A stretch of 64,000 bases of DNA from Nocardioides oleivorans (GCF_004137255.1 NZ_SDWT01000001.1:2108001-2172000); one strand, 5' to 3'; shown: positions 19,835-28,753, counted from the stretch's first letter. Notes: generated by a model not told the origin, from the letters alone. Made by a program: numbers and translations.

Positions 19835-21567
19835 TGCTGCTCCGACTCGTCCGCACCTACCTCAAGCCGTACGCCGCCCCGCTGTCGGCGGTCGTCGCAC
19901 TGCAGTTCGTCGGCACCATGGCCGCGCTCTACCTGCCGAGCCTCAACGCCGACATCATCGACAAGGGCGTCGTCACCGGGGACACCGGCTACATCCTGCG
20001 CCACGGCGGCTACATGCTCGCCGTCTCGCTCGTGCAGATCGTCTGCTCGATCACCGCGGTGTGGTTCTCGGCGCGCAACGCGATGGGCTTCGGTCGCGAC
20101 CTGCGCGCTGCGATCTTCCACCGGGTCGGCTCGTTCTCCGCCCGCGAGGTCCAGCACTTCGGCGCCCCCTCGCTGATCACCCGCGAGACCAACGACGTCC
20201 AGCAGGTGCAGATGCTCGTGCTGATGGGCGGCACGCTCATGGTGTCGGCGCCGATCATGATGGTCGGCGGCATCATCATGGCCGCCCGCGAGGACATCGG
20301 CCTGTCGTGGCTCGTCCTCGCCGTCGTGCCCGTGCTCGGCGGCGCGATCGGCCTGATCGTGCGCAAGATGGTGCCGAGCTTCCGGCTCATGCAGGTGCGC
20401 ATCGACGAGGTGAACCGGCTGCTGCGCGAGCAGATCACCGGCGTCCGCGTCGTGCGGGCCTTCGTCCGCGAGGAGCACGAGACCGAGCGGTTCGGCGACG
20501 CCAACCAGCAGCTCACCGACGTCGCGGTCCGCACCGGCCGCTGGCAGGCCGCGATGTTCCCGACGGTCATGATCGTGTCCAACGTCGCGATGGTCGCCGT
20601 GCTGTGGTTCGGTGGTCACCGGGTCGAGGACGGGCACATGGAGGTCGGCGCCCTGACCGCCTACATCTCCTACCTGATGCAGATCGTCATGTCGGTGATG
20701 ATGGCGATGTTCATGCTCATGATGGTGCCGCGCGCGGCCGTCTGCGCCGAGCGCATCACCGAGGTCCTCGAGACCGACTCGTCGGTGGTCCCGCCGGCCG
20801 ACGCCGTGACCGAGCTCCCCGGGCGGCTCACGCTCGAGCTCGACGACGTCACCTTCGCCTACCCAGGGGCCGACGAGCCCGTGCTGCGCTCGGTCGCGAT
20901 CACGGCGAGCCCGGGGGAGACCGTGGCGATCGTCGGCTCGACCGGTGCCGGCAAGTCGACCCTCGTCAACCTGGTCCCGCGCCTGTTCGACGCGACCGGT
21001 GGCGCGGTCCGCGTCGGCGGGGTCGACGTACGCCAGATCGAGCCCGAGGTCCTCTGGTCGCGGCTCGGGCTCGTGCCGCAGAAGGCCTTCCTCTTCCGGG
21101 GGTCCGTGGCCGACAACCTGCGCTACGGCAAGCCCGACGCCACCGAGGAGGAGATGTGGTCGGCGCTCGAGATCGCCCAGGCGAAGGACTTCGTCGAGGC
21201 GATGCCCGACCGGCTCGACGCCGAGATCACCCAGGGCGGCTCGAGCCTCAGCGGCGGCCAGCGGCAGCGGATGGCGATCGCCCGCGCGGTGATCCGGCGC
21301 CCGGAGATCTATCTCTTCGACGACTCCTTCTCCGCGCTCGACCTGACCACCGACGCCCGGCTGCGGGCCGCGCTCAGACCGGTGACCCGTGACTCGACGG
21401 TGGTGATCGTGGCGCAGCGCGTCGCGACCATCCGCCACGCCGACCGGATCGTGGTGATGGAGGACGGCGCCGTCGTCGGCACCGGCACGCACGACGAGCT
21501 CCTCGAGACGTGCTCGACCTACCAGGAGATCGTCCAGTCCCAGATGACGGCGGAGGAGGTCGCATGA
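19834..21567 (+). CDS. ABC exporter half-transporter, degenerate-site subunit
   Basis: 577 residues: six membrane helices (about 1-310) and a nucleotide-binding domain. Walker A is GSTGAGKST, the signature is SLSGGQRQRMAIARA, and Walker B is IYLFDDSFSALD, with Asp in the place of the catalytic Glu. This substitution marks the non-hydrolysing subunit of heterodimeric exporters such as BmrCD or TM287/288. It overlaps tetR by 1 nt and the second half-transporter by 4 nt (ATGA), so all three are made together. Likely role: drug or lipid export. Confidence 0.94.
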   Translation: MLLRLVRTYLKPYAAPLSAVVALQFVGTMAALYLPSLNADIIDKGVVTGDTGYILRHGGYMLAVSLVQIVCSITAVWFSARNAMGFGRDLRAAIFHRVGSFSAREVQHFGAPSLITRETNDVQQVQMLVLMGGTLMVSAPIMMVGGIIMAAREDIGLSWLVLAVVPVLGGAIGLIVRKMVPSFRLMQVRIDEVNRLLREQITGVRVVRAFVREEHETERFGDANQQLTDVAVRTGRWQAAMFPTVMIVSNVAMVAVLWFGGHRVEDGHMEVGALTAYISYLMQIVMSVMMAMFMLMMVPRAAVCAERITEVLETDSSVVPPADAVTELPGRLTLELDDVTFAYPGADEPVLRSVAITASPGETVAIVGSTGAGKSTLVNLVPRLFDATGGAVRVGGVDVRQIEPEVLWSRLGLVPQKAFLFRGSVADNLRYGKPDATEEEMWSALEIAQAKDFVEAMPDRLDAEITQGGSSLSGGQRQRMAIARAVIRRPEIYLFDDSFSALDLTTDARLRAALRPVTRDSTVVIVAQRVATIRHADRIVVMEDGAVVGTGTHDELLETCSTYQEIVQSQMTAEEVA

Positions 21568-23564
21568 GCACCCAGTCGGAGGCCCCCGCGAAGGGCGGCC
21601 AGATGAAGGAGACCGAGCGCGTCCAGCAGGGCCCGGGCGGTCCCGGCCGCGGCCCGATGGGCGGCGGGATGATCGGCCAGAAGGCCGACACGTTCTGGCC
21701 GTCGCTCAAGCGCCTGCTCGCGCGGCTGCGTCCCGAGCGCCACAAGGCGTACGCCGTCGTGGTCCTGACGCTGGTCAGCGTGGTCGCCACCGCGGTCGGG
21801 CCGAAGATCCTGGGCCGGGCGACCGACCTGATCTTCGCCGGGCTGATCGGCAAGGACGTGCTCGGCTCCGGCGCGACGCAGGAGCAGGCGATCGAGGCGC
21901 TGCGCGCGCAGGGCGAGACCGATCGTGCCGACATGCTCGCCTCGATGAAGCTGACCGACGGCGTCGACTTCTCCGCCGTCGCCGACGTGCTGCTGGTCGT
22001 GCTCGCGGTGTACGTCGCCGCATCGCTGCTCGCCTGGCTGGGCGGCTACCTGCTGAACGACGTCGTGCAGGGGACGGTCCTGCGGATGCGCTCCGAGGTG
22101 GAGGACAAGGTCAACCGGCTCCCGCTCGGCTACTTCGACAAGCAGCCGCGCGGCGAGCTGCTGAGCCGCGCCACCAACGACGTCGACAACATCAGCCAGA
22201 CGCTCCAGCAGACGATGAGCCAGATGCTCACCTCGGTGCTCACGGTCTTCGCGGTGATCGCGATGATGTTCTACATCTCGCCGCTGCTCGCGCTGGTCGC
22301 GCTCGTCTCGGTGCCGATCTCCATGTTCGTCACGGCGGCGGTGATGAAGCGCTCGCAGGGCATGTTCATCCAGCAGTGGCGGCGCACCGGCACGCTCAAC
22401 GCCCACATCGAGGAGACTTTCTCCGGGCACTCGATCGTCAAGGTCTTCGGTCGCCAGGCCGACTCCGAGCGGAAGTTCGCCGAGCAGAACGACGAGCTCT
22501 ACCAGGCGTCGTACTCCGCCCAGTTCGTCAGCGGCCTGATCATGCCGATCATGATGTTCGTCGGGAACCTCAACTACGTCGTCATCGCGGTGCTCGGTGG
22601 CCTCCGGGTCGCCAGCGGCACGATGTCGCTCGGCGACGTGCAGGCCTTCATCCAGTACACCCGCCAGTTCACCCAGCCGCTGACGCAGGTCGCCTCGATG
22701 CTCAACCTGCTGCAGTCGGGCGTCGCGTCGGCCGAGCGGGTCTTCGAGCTGCTCGACGCCGAGGAGGAGAGCGTGGAGGCGACCGGTCGTCCTGCCGAGT
22801 CCGCCGACGCCCACGGCGAGGTGCGCTTCGAGGACGTGGCCTTCTCCTACGACCCCGAGCGCCCGCTCATCTCCGGGCTGTCGCTGGTCGCGGAGCCCGG
22901 CAGCACGGTGGCGATCGTCGGGCCGACCGGCGCCGGCAAGACCACGATGGTCAACCTGGTCATGCGGTTCTACGACCCGCAGTCCGGGCGGATCCTCATC
23001 GACGGCGTCGACATCACCTCGATCCCGCGGGGGGTGCTGCGCAGCCGGATCGGGATGGTGCTCCAGGACACGTGGCTCTTCGCCGGGTCGATCCGCGACA
23101 ACATCGCCTACGGCCGCCCCGACGCCACCGAGGAGCAGATCCTCGAAGCCGCCCGGGCGACCTTCGTCGACCGCTTCGTGCACTCGCTACCCGACGGCTA
23201 CGACACGGTCATCGACGAGGACGGCTCCAACCTCTCGGCCGGTGAGCGCCAGCTGGTGACCATCGCGCGGGCCTTCCTGTCCGACCCGGCGCTGCTGATC
23301 CTCGACGAGGCCACCTCGTCGGTCGACACCCGCACCGAGCTGCTGCTCCAGCAGGCGATGGCCGCGCTCCGCTCGGACCGTACGTCGTTCGTGATCGCGC
23401 ACCGGCTCTCGACCATCCGCGACGCCGACCTGATCCTCGTCATGGAGGACGGCTCGATCGTCGAGCAGGGCTCGCACGAGCAGCTGCTCGAGGTCGACGG
23501 CGCCTATGCCCGGCTCTACCGCTCCCAGTTCGAGTCGGCCGTGGGGGAGGCGGTGGCCGGCTGA
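21564..23564 (+). CDS. ABC exporter half-transporter, catalytic subunit
   Basis: 666 residues. A Gly/Met/Pro-rich N-terminal extension of about 45 residues precedes six membrane helices, with a long first extracellular loop (about residues 75-150). The nucleotide-binding domain has Walker A GPTGAGKTT and Walker B ALLILDEATSSVD with the catalytic Glu present, but the signature is NLSAGERQLVTIARA instead of LSGGQ. Together with the Asp in the partner's Walker B, this places both defects in the same composite ATP site. It is the distal gene of the tetR operon. Confidence 0.95.
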   Translation: MSTQSEAPAKGGQMKETERVQQGPGGPGRGPMGGGMIGQKADTFWPSLKRLLARLRPERHKAYAVVVLTLVSVVATAVGPKILGRATDLIFAGLIGKDVLGSGATQEQAIEALRAQGETDRADMLASMKLTDGVDFSAVADVLLVVLAVYVAASLLAWLGGYLLNDVVQGTVLRMRSEVEDKVNRLPLGYFDKQPRGELLSRATNDVDNISQTLQQTMSQMLTSVLTVFAVIAMMFYISPLLALVALVSVPISMFVTAAVMKRSQGMFIQQWRRTGTLNAHIEETFSGHSIVKVFGRQADSERKFAEQNDELYQASYSAQFVSGLIMPIMMFVGNLNYVVIAVLGGLRVASGTMSLGDVQAFIQYTRQFTQPLTQVASMLNLLQSGVASAERVFELLDAEEESVEATGRPAESADAHGEVRFEDVAFSYDPERPLISGLSLVAEPGSTVAIVGPTGAGKTTMVNLVMRFYDPQSGRILIDGVDITSIPRGVLRSRIGMVLQDTWLFAGSIRDNIAYGRPDATEEQILEAARATFVDRFVHSLPDGYDTVIDEDGSNLSAGERQLVTIARAFLSDPALLILDEATSSVDTRTELLLQQAMAALRSDRTSFVIAHRLSTIRDADLILVMEDGSIVEQGSHEQLLEVDGAYARLYRSQFESAVGEAVAG

Positions 23565-23583
23565 CTGCTCACCCGGGTCCGGC

Positions 23584-24471
23584 CTAGGGGGCGGCCGGCT
23601 CCTGGGCGGCGAGCTTCTCGGCCACCAGCTCGATGCACCGGAGACGGGCCGGGGAGAAGTCGTAGGGCATCTTCTCGACTGCCGCGAGGGCGCTCGTCGA
23701 GCCCGGCCCGGACCCGGGTCCGGCGTCGACGTCGTCGGCCTGCGAGGCCTCCCAGGAGTCGAAGAACCTCTCTTCCTCCACCGCCTGGCCGGAGTCCTCG
23801 ATGACGGCGTTCAGCGCCAGCTCGAAGGCGTGTCGTCGCTCGGCCACCTCTGCCACGCGGGGGTCGTCGACGTCGACCGTGTCGTCCAGCGCCTCCTCGG
23901 CGGCGTCCACGCGGTCGGACTCCTCCTGCAGGTCGGGGTGGGCGGCCAGGGCGACGAACCGGCCGGCCTGGATGGCCGCGCCGAGCGGACCGAAGATCCG
24001 TTCGGTGACCAGCAGGGTGTCCAGGTCCGCCTGGCGCAGGGAGCCCTCGGGCACCGACGCAAGGCGCGCGGTCACCAGGTCGGAGAGCAGGCCCCTCCTG
24101 CTGCCTGCGGCGAGCATGCGCTGCACGGCGCTCCGCTGCTCCTGCAGCTCGGCCTCGCGGGCGGCGAGGGTCTCCTCCAACCGCTCGAGGATCGCCGCGA
24201 CCTCGTGGTCGCCGTCGGAGCCGGCGGGAGCCGGATCGGCGAAGGCGGCCCGCACGTCGTCGAGGGCGATCCCCGCGTCGGCCATCCGGCGGATCCACAG
24301 CAGCCGGATCATGTCGTCGTACCCGTAGCGGCGTCGGTCGTCGGTGCCCCGCTCGGGCTCGGGGAGCAGGCCGATCTCGTGGTAGTGGCGGATCGCTCGG
24401 GGCGTGGTGCCGACGAACGCTGCCGCGTCACCGATCTTGACCTGGCGCGGGATGGCGAACGGCAAGCTCAT
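23584..24471 (-). CDS. MerR-family transcriptional regulator
   Basis: 295 residues. The winged helix lies at about residues 10-80 (VKIGDAAAFVGTTPRAIRHYHEIGLLPEP, then RRYGYDDMIRLLWIRRM). A coiled-coil dimerisation helix follows at about 115-150, and then a long acidic and Ala-rich C-terminal domain without Cys clusters, so it senses something other than a thiol-bound metal. AAGAAGGAG stands 4 nt before the ATG at 24471. It converges on the ABC exporter operon and is divergent from the leader at 24.6 kb; its targets may be either. Confidence 0.9.
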   Translation of the reverse strand: MSLPFAIPRQVKIGDAAAFVGTTPRAIRHYHEIGLLPEPERGTDDRRRYGYDDMIRLLWIRRMADAGIALDDVRAAFADPAPAGSDGDHEVAAILERLEETLAAREAELQEQRSAVQRMLAAGSRRGLLSDLVTARLASVPEGSLRQADLDTLLVTERIFGPLGAAIQAGRFVALAAHPDLQEESDRVDAAEEALDDTVDVDDPRVAEVAERRHAFELALNAVIEDSGQAVEEERFFDSWEASQADDVDAGPGSGPGSTSALAAVEKMPYDFSPARLRCIELVAEKLAAQEPAAP

Positions 24472-24557
24472 GGGGCTCCTTCTTTTCGTGGGTGGGCGTG
24501 GGTCAACCGGACCACATCACGTTGCGTGAGGTGCAAGTCCGCCGGCGGGTTAATGCG

Positions 24558-24586
24558 TTGAGCGCCCGCGTGCAGCGACGTAGGGT
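24558..24586 (+). promoter_or_regulatory. Promoter of the structured leader
   Basis: TTGAGC (24558-24563) and TAGGGT (24581-24586) are 17 nt apart. Transcription would begin near 24593, just before a full-length Shine-Dalgarno sequence at 24601-24610. Confidence 0.65.
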
Positions 24587-24600
24587 CGAGGCACACAGAA

Positions 24601-24610
24601 GGGAGGTGAT
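24601..24610 (+). promoter_or_regulatory. Unusually complete Shine-Dalgarno sequence
   Basis: GGGAGGTGAT matches the 3' end of 16S rRNA almost fully, far better than the sites of neighbouring genes. It lies 7 nt before the ATG of a 12-codon ORF. Confidence 0.7.
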
Positions 24611-24617
24611 CCGAAGA

Positions 24618-24656
24618 ATGAGTTCTTTTCGGATGAGTGAGGTGGCTGCCCGCTAG
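24618..24656 (+). CDS. 12-residue leader peptide
   Basis: The ATG at 24618 follows the full Shine-Dalgarno site and the frame ends at TAG 24654-24656, giving MSSFRMSEVAAR. The start codon lies in the loop of one hairpin and the stop codon in the loop and right arm of the next. This is the geometry seen when ribosome stalling or passage controls folding of a leader. The peptide also resembles the first residues of excisionase-type DNA-binding domains (FRMSEVAA), so a gene remnant is an alternative reading. Confidence 0.55.
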   Translation: MSSFRMSEVAAR

Positions 24657-24877
24657 GCAGCCCGGTCCGCCGACAGCTGCCGGCGAATCCATCGCAGCCA
24701 CCCGACCCGCAGGCGCCCGGTTGTCATCCGCCGGGGCCCTCTTCCGAGGGCAGTACGCCTGCGGGTCGCTGCATTTCCCCGCGCCCCCGCCCCTTCTTGG
24801 TACGGCACCACGCCGGTTCGCCGTTGTGGCGCAGGTCTCGTCGTCGCCGAGTGGCCGGATGGTTGCCGGAGGCGTAA

Positions 24878-24894
24878 AGTTGTGGTCAACAACT
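24878..24894 (+). promoter_or_regulatory. Candidate MarR operator
   Basis: AGTTGTGGTCAACAACT has perfect 6-bp arms around a 5-nt centre. It lies 35 nt before the MFS gene start and overlaps a TAAAGT (24875-24880) that could be a second -10 box. MarR proteins commonly bind such TTG...CAA palindromes. Confidence 0.65.
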
Positions 24895-24929
24895 ATTGCG
24901 AACGGCAACCAAGAATCGCAGGCAATGCA

Positions 24930-26534
24930 GTGACACAGGCTCCCACCATCAGCGCCGAGCAGAACGGCCAGATGACCCACCGCGAGGTGCTCGAGGCGCT
25001 CAGCGGCCTCCTCCTCGCGATGTTCGTCGCGATGCTCTCCTCCACGATCGTCAGCAACGCGCTGCCGACCATCGTCGACGACCTGAAGGGCAGCCAGACC
25101 GGCTACACGTGGGTCGTCGTCGCGACGATGCTCGCGATGACCGCGACCACCCCGATCTGGGGCAAGTTCGCCGACCTCTTCGACAAGAAGGTCCTCGTGC
25201 AGTCGGCGCTGGTCATCTTCTCGATCGGCTCCGTCGTCGCCGGCTTCGCGCCCTCGATGGAGGTGCTGATCGGCGCCCGCGTCGTGCAGGGCCTCGGCGT
25301 CGGTGGCCTCACCGCGCTCGTCCAGGTCGTCATCGCCTCGATGGTCTCCCCGCGTGAGCGTGGCCGCTACAGCGGCTACATCGGCGCCGTCTTCGCCCTC
25401 GCGACCGTCAGCGGCCCGCTCGTCGGTGGCGTGCTGGTGGACACCGTCGGCTGGCGCTGGTGCTTCTTCGCCGGGCTCCCCGTCGCGGCCCTGGCCTTCG
25501 TGGTCCTGCAGAAGACCCTGCGCCTCCCCGTCGTCAAGCGTGACGACGTCTCGATCGACTACCTCGGCGCGTTCCTCCTCGTCGGCGGCGTCTCGATCCT
25601 GCTCATCTGGGTCTCCCTCGGTGGCCAGAACTTCGACTGGGTCTCGACGACCAGCGCCCTCCTCGTCGTCGGGTCCCTCGCGGTCATCGGCGCGGCGATC
25701 TACGTCGAGGCCAACGTGGCCAAGGATCCGGTCATCCCGCTGCGCCTCTTCAAGGACCGCACGCTGACCCTCGCCACGGTCGCCTCGGTGCTGATCGGTG
25801 TCGCGATGTTCGGCTCGACGGTCTACCTCAGCCTTTACTTCCAGCGTGCCAAGGACATGAGCCCGACCGAGGCCGGCCTGATGTCGATCTGCATGGTCGG
25901 CGGCCTCCTCGTCTCGAGCATCACCAGCGGTCGGATCATCTCCGCGACCGGTGTCTGGAAGCGCTGGCTCGTCGCCGGCATGGTCGCGGTCATCCTCGGC
26001 ATCGGCCTGCTCTCCACGATCGACGCCGACACCCCGCTGTGGCACACCGGCATCTTCATGGCGGTCCTCGGCCTCGGCCTCGGCGCCACGATGCAGAACC
26101 TCGTCCTCGCCGTGCAGAACACCATCGCCCTCTCCGACATGGGCGCCGGCTCCTCGGTGGTCGCGTTCTTCCGCTCGCTCGGTGGCTCGGTCGGCATCGC
26201 CGCCCTCGGCGCCGTGCTCTCGACCCAGGTCGCCGACTCGGTGCAGGCCGGGCTGGCCAAGCTGCTCGCCGCGCACCCGGAGTACGCCGACGCCGTCGGC
26301 CACAGCCAGGGCGGCATCCCCGACGTGTCGGGCATGCCGGCTCCGCTGCGGGCGATCTTCGAGAGCGCCTTCGGTGACGCGACCGGCCACATCTTCCTCG
26401 TGGCCCTGCCGTTCGCCATCGGCGCGCTGATCGCGGTGCTCTTCATCAAGGAGGTGCCGCTGCGCACCTCGGTGAAGCGCGACGACGAGCTCATGGCCGA
26501 GGTCAGCCCGGTCTCACCCGCTTCTCAGGTGTGA
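24930..26534 (+). CDS. MFS drug exporter, DHA2 (EmrB/QacA) family
   Basis: 534 residues with about 14 membrane helices, the DHA2 pattern of proton-coupled multidrug exporters. Family signatures include the N-terminal LDTTIVNVALP-like block (here MLSSTIVSNALPTI), WGKFADLFDKK in loop 2-3, and GVGGLTALVQ then VSGPLVGGVLVD (motif C). I chose the GTG at 24930; upstream GTG 24882 falls inside the MarR-type operator. Only a weak AGG precedes the start. The stop overlaps the marR-type gene (GTGA), so pump and regulator are co-expressed. The leader RNA upstream adds a second possible control level. Confidence 0.93.
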   Translation: MTQAPTISAEQNGQMTHREVLEALSGLLLAMFVAMLSSTIVSNALPTIVDDLKGSQTGYTWVVVATMLAMTATTPIWGKFADLFDKKVLVQSALVIFSIGSVVAGFAPSMEVLIGARVVQGLGVGGLTALVQVVIASMVSPRERGRYSGYIGAVFALATVSGPLVGGVLVDTVGWRWCFFAGLPVAALAFVVLQKTLRLPVVKRDDVSIDYLGAFLLVGGVSILLIWVSLGGQNFDWVSTTSALLVVGSLAVIGAAIYVEANVAKDPVIPLRLFKDRTLTLATVASVLIGVAMFGSTVYLSLYFQRAKDMSPTEAGLMSICMVGGLLVSSITSGRIISATGVWKRWLVAGMVAVILGIGLLSTIDADTPLWHTGIFMAVLGLGLGATMQNLVLAVQNTIALSDMGAGSSVVAFFRSLGGSVGIAALGAVLSTQVADSVQAGLAKLLAAHPEYADAVGHSQGGIPDVSGMPAPLRAIFESAFGDATGHIFLVALPFAIGALIAVLFIKEVPLRTSVKRDDELMAEVSPVSPASQV

Positions 26535-27019
26535 GCACCACAATGACCGCCGTGAGCACCACGAGGAGCACGACCACCAGGTCCCGCTACGACGACCTCC
26601 GCGCCATCGAGGCCGAGGTCGGCACCCTGATCCGACGCGTCAAGAGGGTGATCGGCGAGCGCGCCCGGGAGGTGCACCCCGACCTGCACCCGATGACCTT
26701 CTTCATCCTCACCCACCTGGCGAAGGAGGGGCCGATGCGCGGCGCCGACCTCTCCGACGCCTTCGGGATGGACAAGGGTGGCGTCAGCCGCCAGGTGCAG
26801 GCACTGGTCGACCTCGGCCTCGTGGAGCGGATGCCCGACCCCGAGGACCGTCGGGCGATCCTGCTCGACGCCTCGGACGAGGGCCGCTCGCGCCTCGAGG
26901 CGATGAGCCGTCGTCGCAGCGACCGCTTCGACGAGCGGCTCGGGGCCTGGTCCGACGAGGACCTCGCGACGTTCTCCGCCCAGCTGACGGCGTACAACAC
27001 CGCGCTCAGCGACGACTGA
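26531..27019 (+). CDS. MarR-family transcriptional regulator
   Basis: 162 residues. The winged helix spans about residues 55-125: MRGADLSDAFGMDKGGVSRQVQALVDLGLVERMPDPEDRR is the HTH and wing region (positions about 69-108). The GTG start overlaps the MFS stop by 4 nt; an ATG at 26543 is an alternative that drops four residues. It most likely represses the pump-regulator pair at the palindrome 24878-24894 and releases on binding a pump substrate; this is inference from layout. Confidence 0.92.
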   Translation: MSTTMTAVSTTRSTTTRSRYDDLRAIEAEVGTLIRRVKRVIGERAREVHPDLHPMTFFILTHLAKEGPMRGADLSDAFGMDKGGVSRQVQALVDLGLVERMPDPEDRRAILLDASDEGRSRLEAMSRRRSDRFDERLGAWSDEDLATFSAQLTAYNTALSDD

Positions 27020-27028
27020 CCCCCAGAT

Positions 27029-27085
27029 ACCTGAGGACGTGTCGTACGGGATCCGGGCTTCCGGACGTACGCCACGTCCTCAGGT
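27029..27085. terminator. Strong two-sided terminator hairpin
   Basis: Arms 27029-27041 (ACCTGAGGACGTG) and 27073-27085 pair perfectly over 13 bp. After one mismatch a further 6-bp CGTACG pairing continues inward. It sits between the convergent marR-type and GH13 genes. Confidence 0.75.
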
Positions 27086-27103
27086 TTCGTGCATCCGGGG
27101 ACG

Positions 27104-28696
27104 TCAGCGGAGCCAGGCGGCGGTGTCCGGCGGCAGCGTGCCGTCGACCGGGCCGCTGGCCAGCAGCAGCTCGCCGGCGGGGAGATCGACCGGGGTCGTG
27201 CCGCAGTTGAGCACGACGGTGACCGGGCCGCGGGTGAACGCGACGACGTCGTCACCGAGGTCGATCATCGACACGTCCTCGCCGGCGGTCCAGGCGAAGT
27301 CGCGGCGGACCCGGAGCGCGTCGGTGTAGAACGCGAGCGTCGAGGCGGGGTCGGTCGACTGGGCGGCCACCGTGAGCGTCGCCCACTCGGCCGGCTGCGG
27401 GATCCACGGCTGCTCGTGGCCCGGCCCGAAGGCGTACGGCGCCTCGGTGCCTCCCCACGGGATCGGCACCCGGCATCCGTCGCGGCCGACCTCGCCGGTG
27501 CGGAGGTACGACGGGTCCTGCCGGTCCTCGGGTGCGACGTCGACCTGCTCCAGGCCGAGCTCCTCGCCCTGGTAGAGGTAGCTCGAGCCGGGGAGCGCGA
27601 GCATGGTCAGCGTGGCGGCGCGGGCGCGGGCCAGGCCCTGCTCGCCGCCGCCGTAGCGGGTCGGGTGGCGTACGACGTCGTGGTTGCTGAGCACCCACGT
27701 CGGCGCCGCGCCGACGCCGTCGACGGAGGCCAGCGTGCTGGTGATGACCTCGGAGAACGACTCGGCCGACCAGTCGGCGAGCAGCCAGGCGAAGTTGAAG
27801 GTCTGGTCGAGCTCGTCGGGACGCACGAAGGCGGCCATCGACTCGACGGTCTGGGTCCAGGCCTCCGCGACGGCCATCCGGTCGGGGCCGGCCTCGTCGA
27901 GGATCCGGTGCCACGAGCGGTAGACCTCGTGCACCTCGGGCTGGTCCCACATCGGCTCGTCGGTGACCTTGCGCTCGACCATCTCGCCGGCGCCGCTGAC
28001 GGGGGTGCCGCCGGGCTCGACGACCTGGTCGCGCAGGGACGCCTCCTTGAAGAGGCCGTGGGCGACGTCGACCCGGAAGCCGTCGACACCGCGGTCGAGC
28101 CAGAAGCGCAGGACGCCCTCGAACATCGCGGGCACCTCGGGGTTGCGCCAGTCGAGGTCGGGCTGGGAGGAGTCGAAGAGGTGGAGGTACCACTGGCCGT
28201 CGTCGACCTGGGTCCACGCCGGGCCACCGAAGACCGAGCTCCAGTTGTTGGGAGGGGTTCCGTCCGGCTTGCCCTCGGGGGAGTCGCGGAAGAGGTAGCG
28301 CGCCCGCTCCGGGCTGCCCGGACCGGCGGCCAGCGCGGCCCGGAACCACTCGTGCTCGTCGGAGGTGTGGTTGGGCACCAGGTCGACCACGACGCGCAGG
28401 CCGAGCTCGTGCGCGCGGGCGACCAGGTCGTCGGCGTCGGCGAGCGTGCCGAAGAGCGGGTCGACGTCCTCGTAGTCGGCGACGTCGTAGCCGTGGTCGT
28501 GCTGGGGCGAGGTGTAGAACGGCGTGATCCACAGGGCGTCGACGCCGAGGTCCGCGAGGTGCGGGAGCCGCGACGTGATGCCCGGGAGGTCGCCGATGCC
28601 GTCGCCGTCGCTGTCGGCGAAGCTGCGGACGTAGACCTGGTAGACGACGGCGTGGCGCCACCAGTCGCTGCGGATTGGATCGTTCACATCAGCCAT
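27104..28696 (-). CDS. GH13 alpha-glucosidase / alpha-amylase family enzyme
   Basis: 530 residues, the size of oligo-1,6-glucosidase or alpha-glucosidase enzymes that release glucose from short alpha-glucans in the cytoplasm. The catalytic triad is visible: nucleophile D210 in GFRVDVAHG, acid/base E278 in MAVAEAWT and D340 in VLSNHDV. The N-terminal WWRHAVVYQVYVRSFADSDGDGIGDLPGI block (positions about 12-40) is typical. The ATG at 28696 is preferred because GAGAGG lies 9 nt upstream; an ATG at 28705 would abut it. No sugar transporter or regulator adjoins it. Confidence 0.92.
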   Translation of the reverse strand: MADVNDPIRSDWWRHAVVYQVYVRSFADSDGDGIGDLPGITSRLPHLADLGVDALWITPFYTSPQHDHGYDVADYEDVDPLFGTLADADDLVARAHELGLRVVVDLVPNHTSDEHEWFRAALAAGPGSPERARYLFRDSPEGKPDGTPPNNWSSVFGGPAWTQVDDGQWYLHLFDSSQPDLDWRNPEVPAMFEGVLRFWLDRGVDGFRVDVAHGLFKEASLRDQVVEPGGTPVSGAGEMVERKVTDEPMWDQPEVHEVYRSWHRILDEAGPDRMAVAEAWTQTVESMAAFVRPDELDQTFNFAWLLADWSAESFSEVITSTLASVDGVGAAPTWVLSNHDVVRHPTRYGGGEQGLARARAATLTMLALPGSSYLYQGEELGLEQVDVAPEDRQDPSYLRTGEVGRDGCRVPIPWGGTEAPYAFGPGHEQPWIPQPAEWATLTVAAQSTDPASTLAFYTDALRVRRDFAWTAGEDVSMIDLGDDVVAFTRGPVTVVLNCGTTPVDLPAGELLLASGPVDGTLPPDTAAWLR

Positions 28697-28753
28697 GCGC
28701 CCCATCCTCTCAACTCCGCGCGGGCACGTCGAAACCCCGGTCCGCGGGACCCG

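Larger units (their letters stand above)
24593..24877 (+). ncRNA. Structured leader RNA with a short ORF upstream of an MFS drug exporter
   Basis: This stretch has no long gene but several foldable elements. Stem 1 (24609-24618 with 24623-24634) puts the ATG of a short ORF at its loop. Stem 2 is 24644-24650 with 24656-24662, 7 bp around CGCTA, and overlaps the short ORF's stop codon. Stem 3 is a perfect 12-bp long-range pairing, 24704-24715 with 24756-24767. Stem 4 (24736-24741 with 24746-24751, loop TTCC) sits inside stem 3. A C-rich run follows near 24776-24794. No named riboswitch class fits. The layout suggests a ribosome-dependent attenuator. Confidence 0.55.

Noticed and set aside
24468-26390. 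Minus-strand 640-codon frame opposite the MFS gene
   Set aside because: Glu/Asp/Gly/Arg-rich shadow of the exporter; no homology features.
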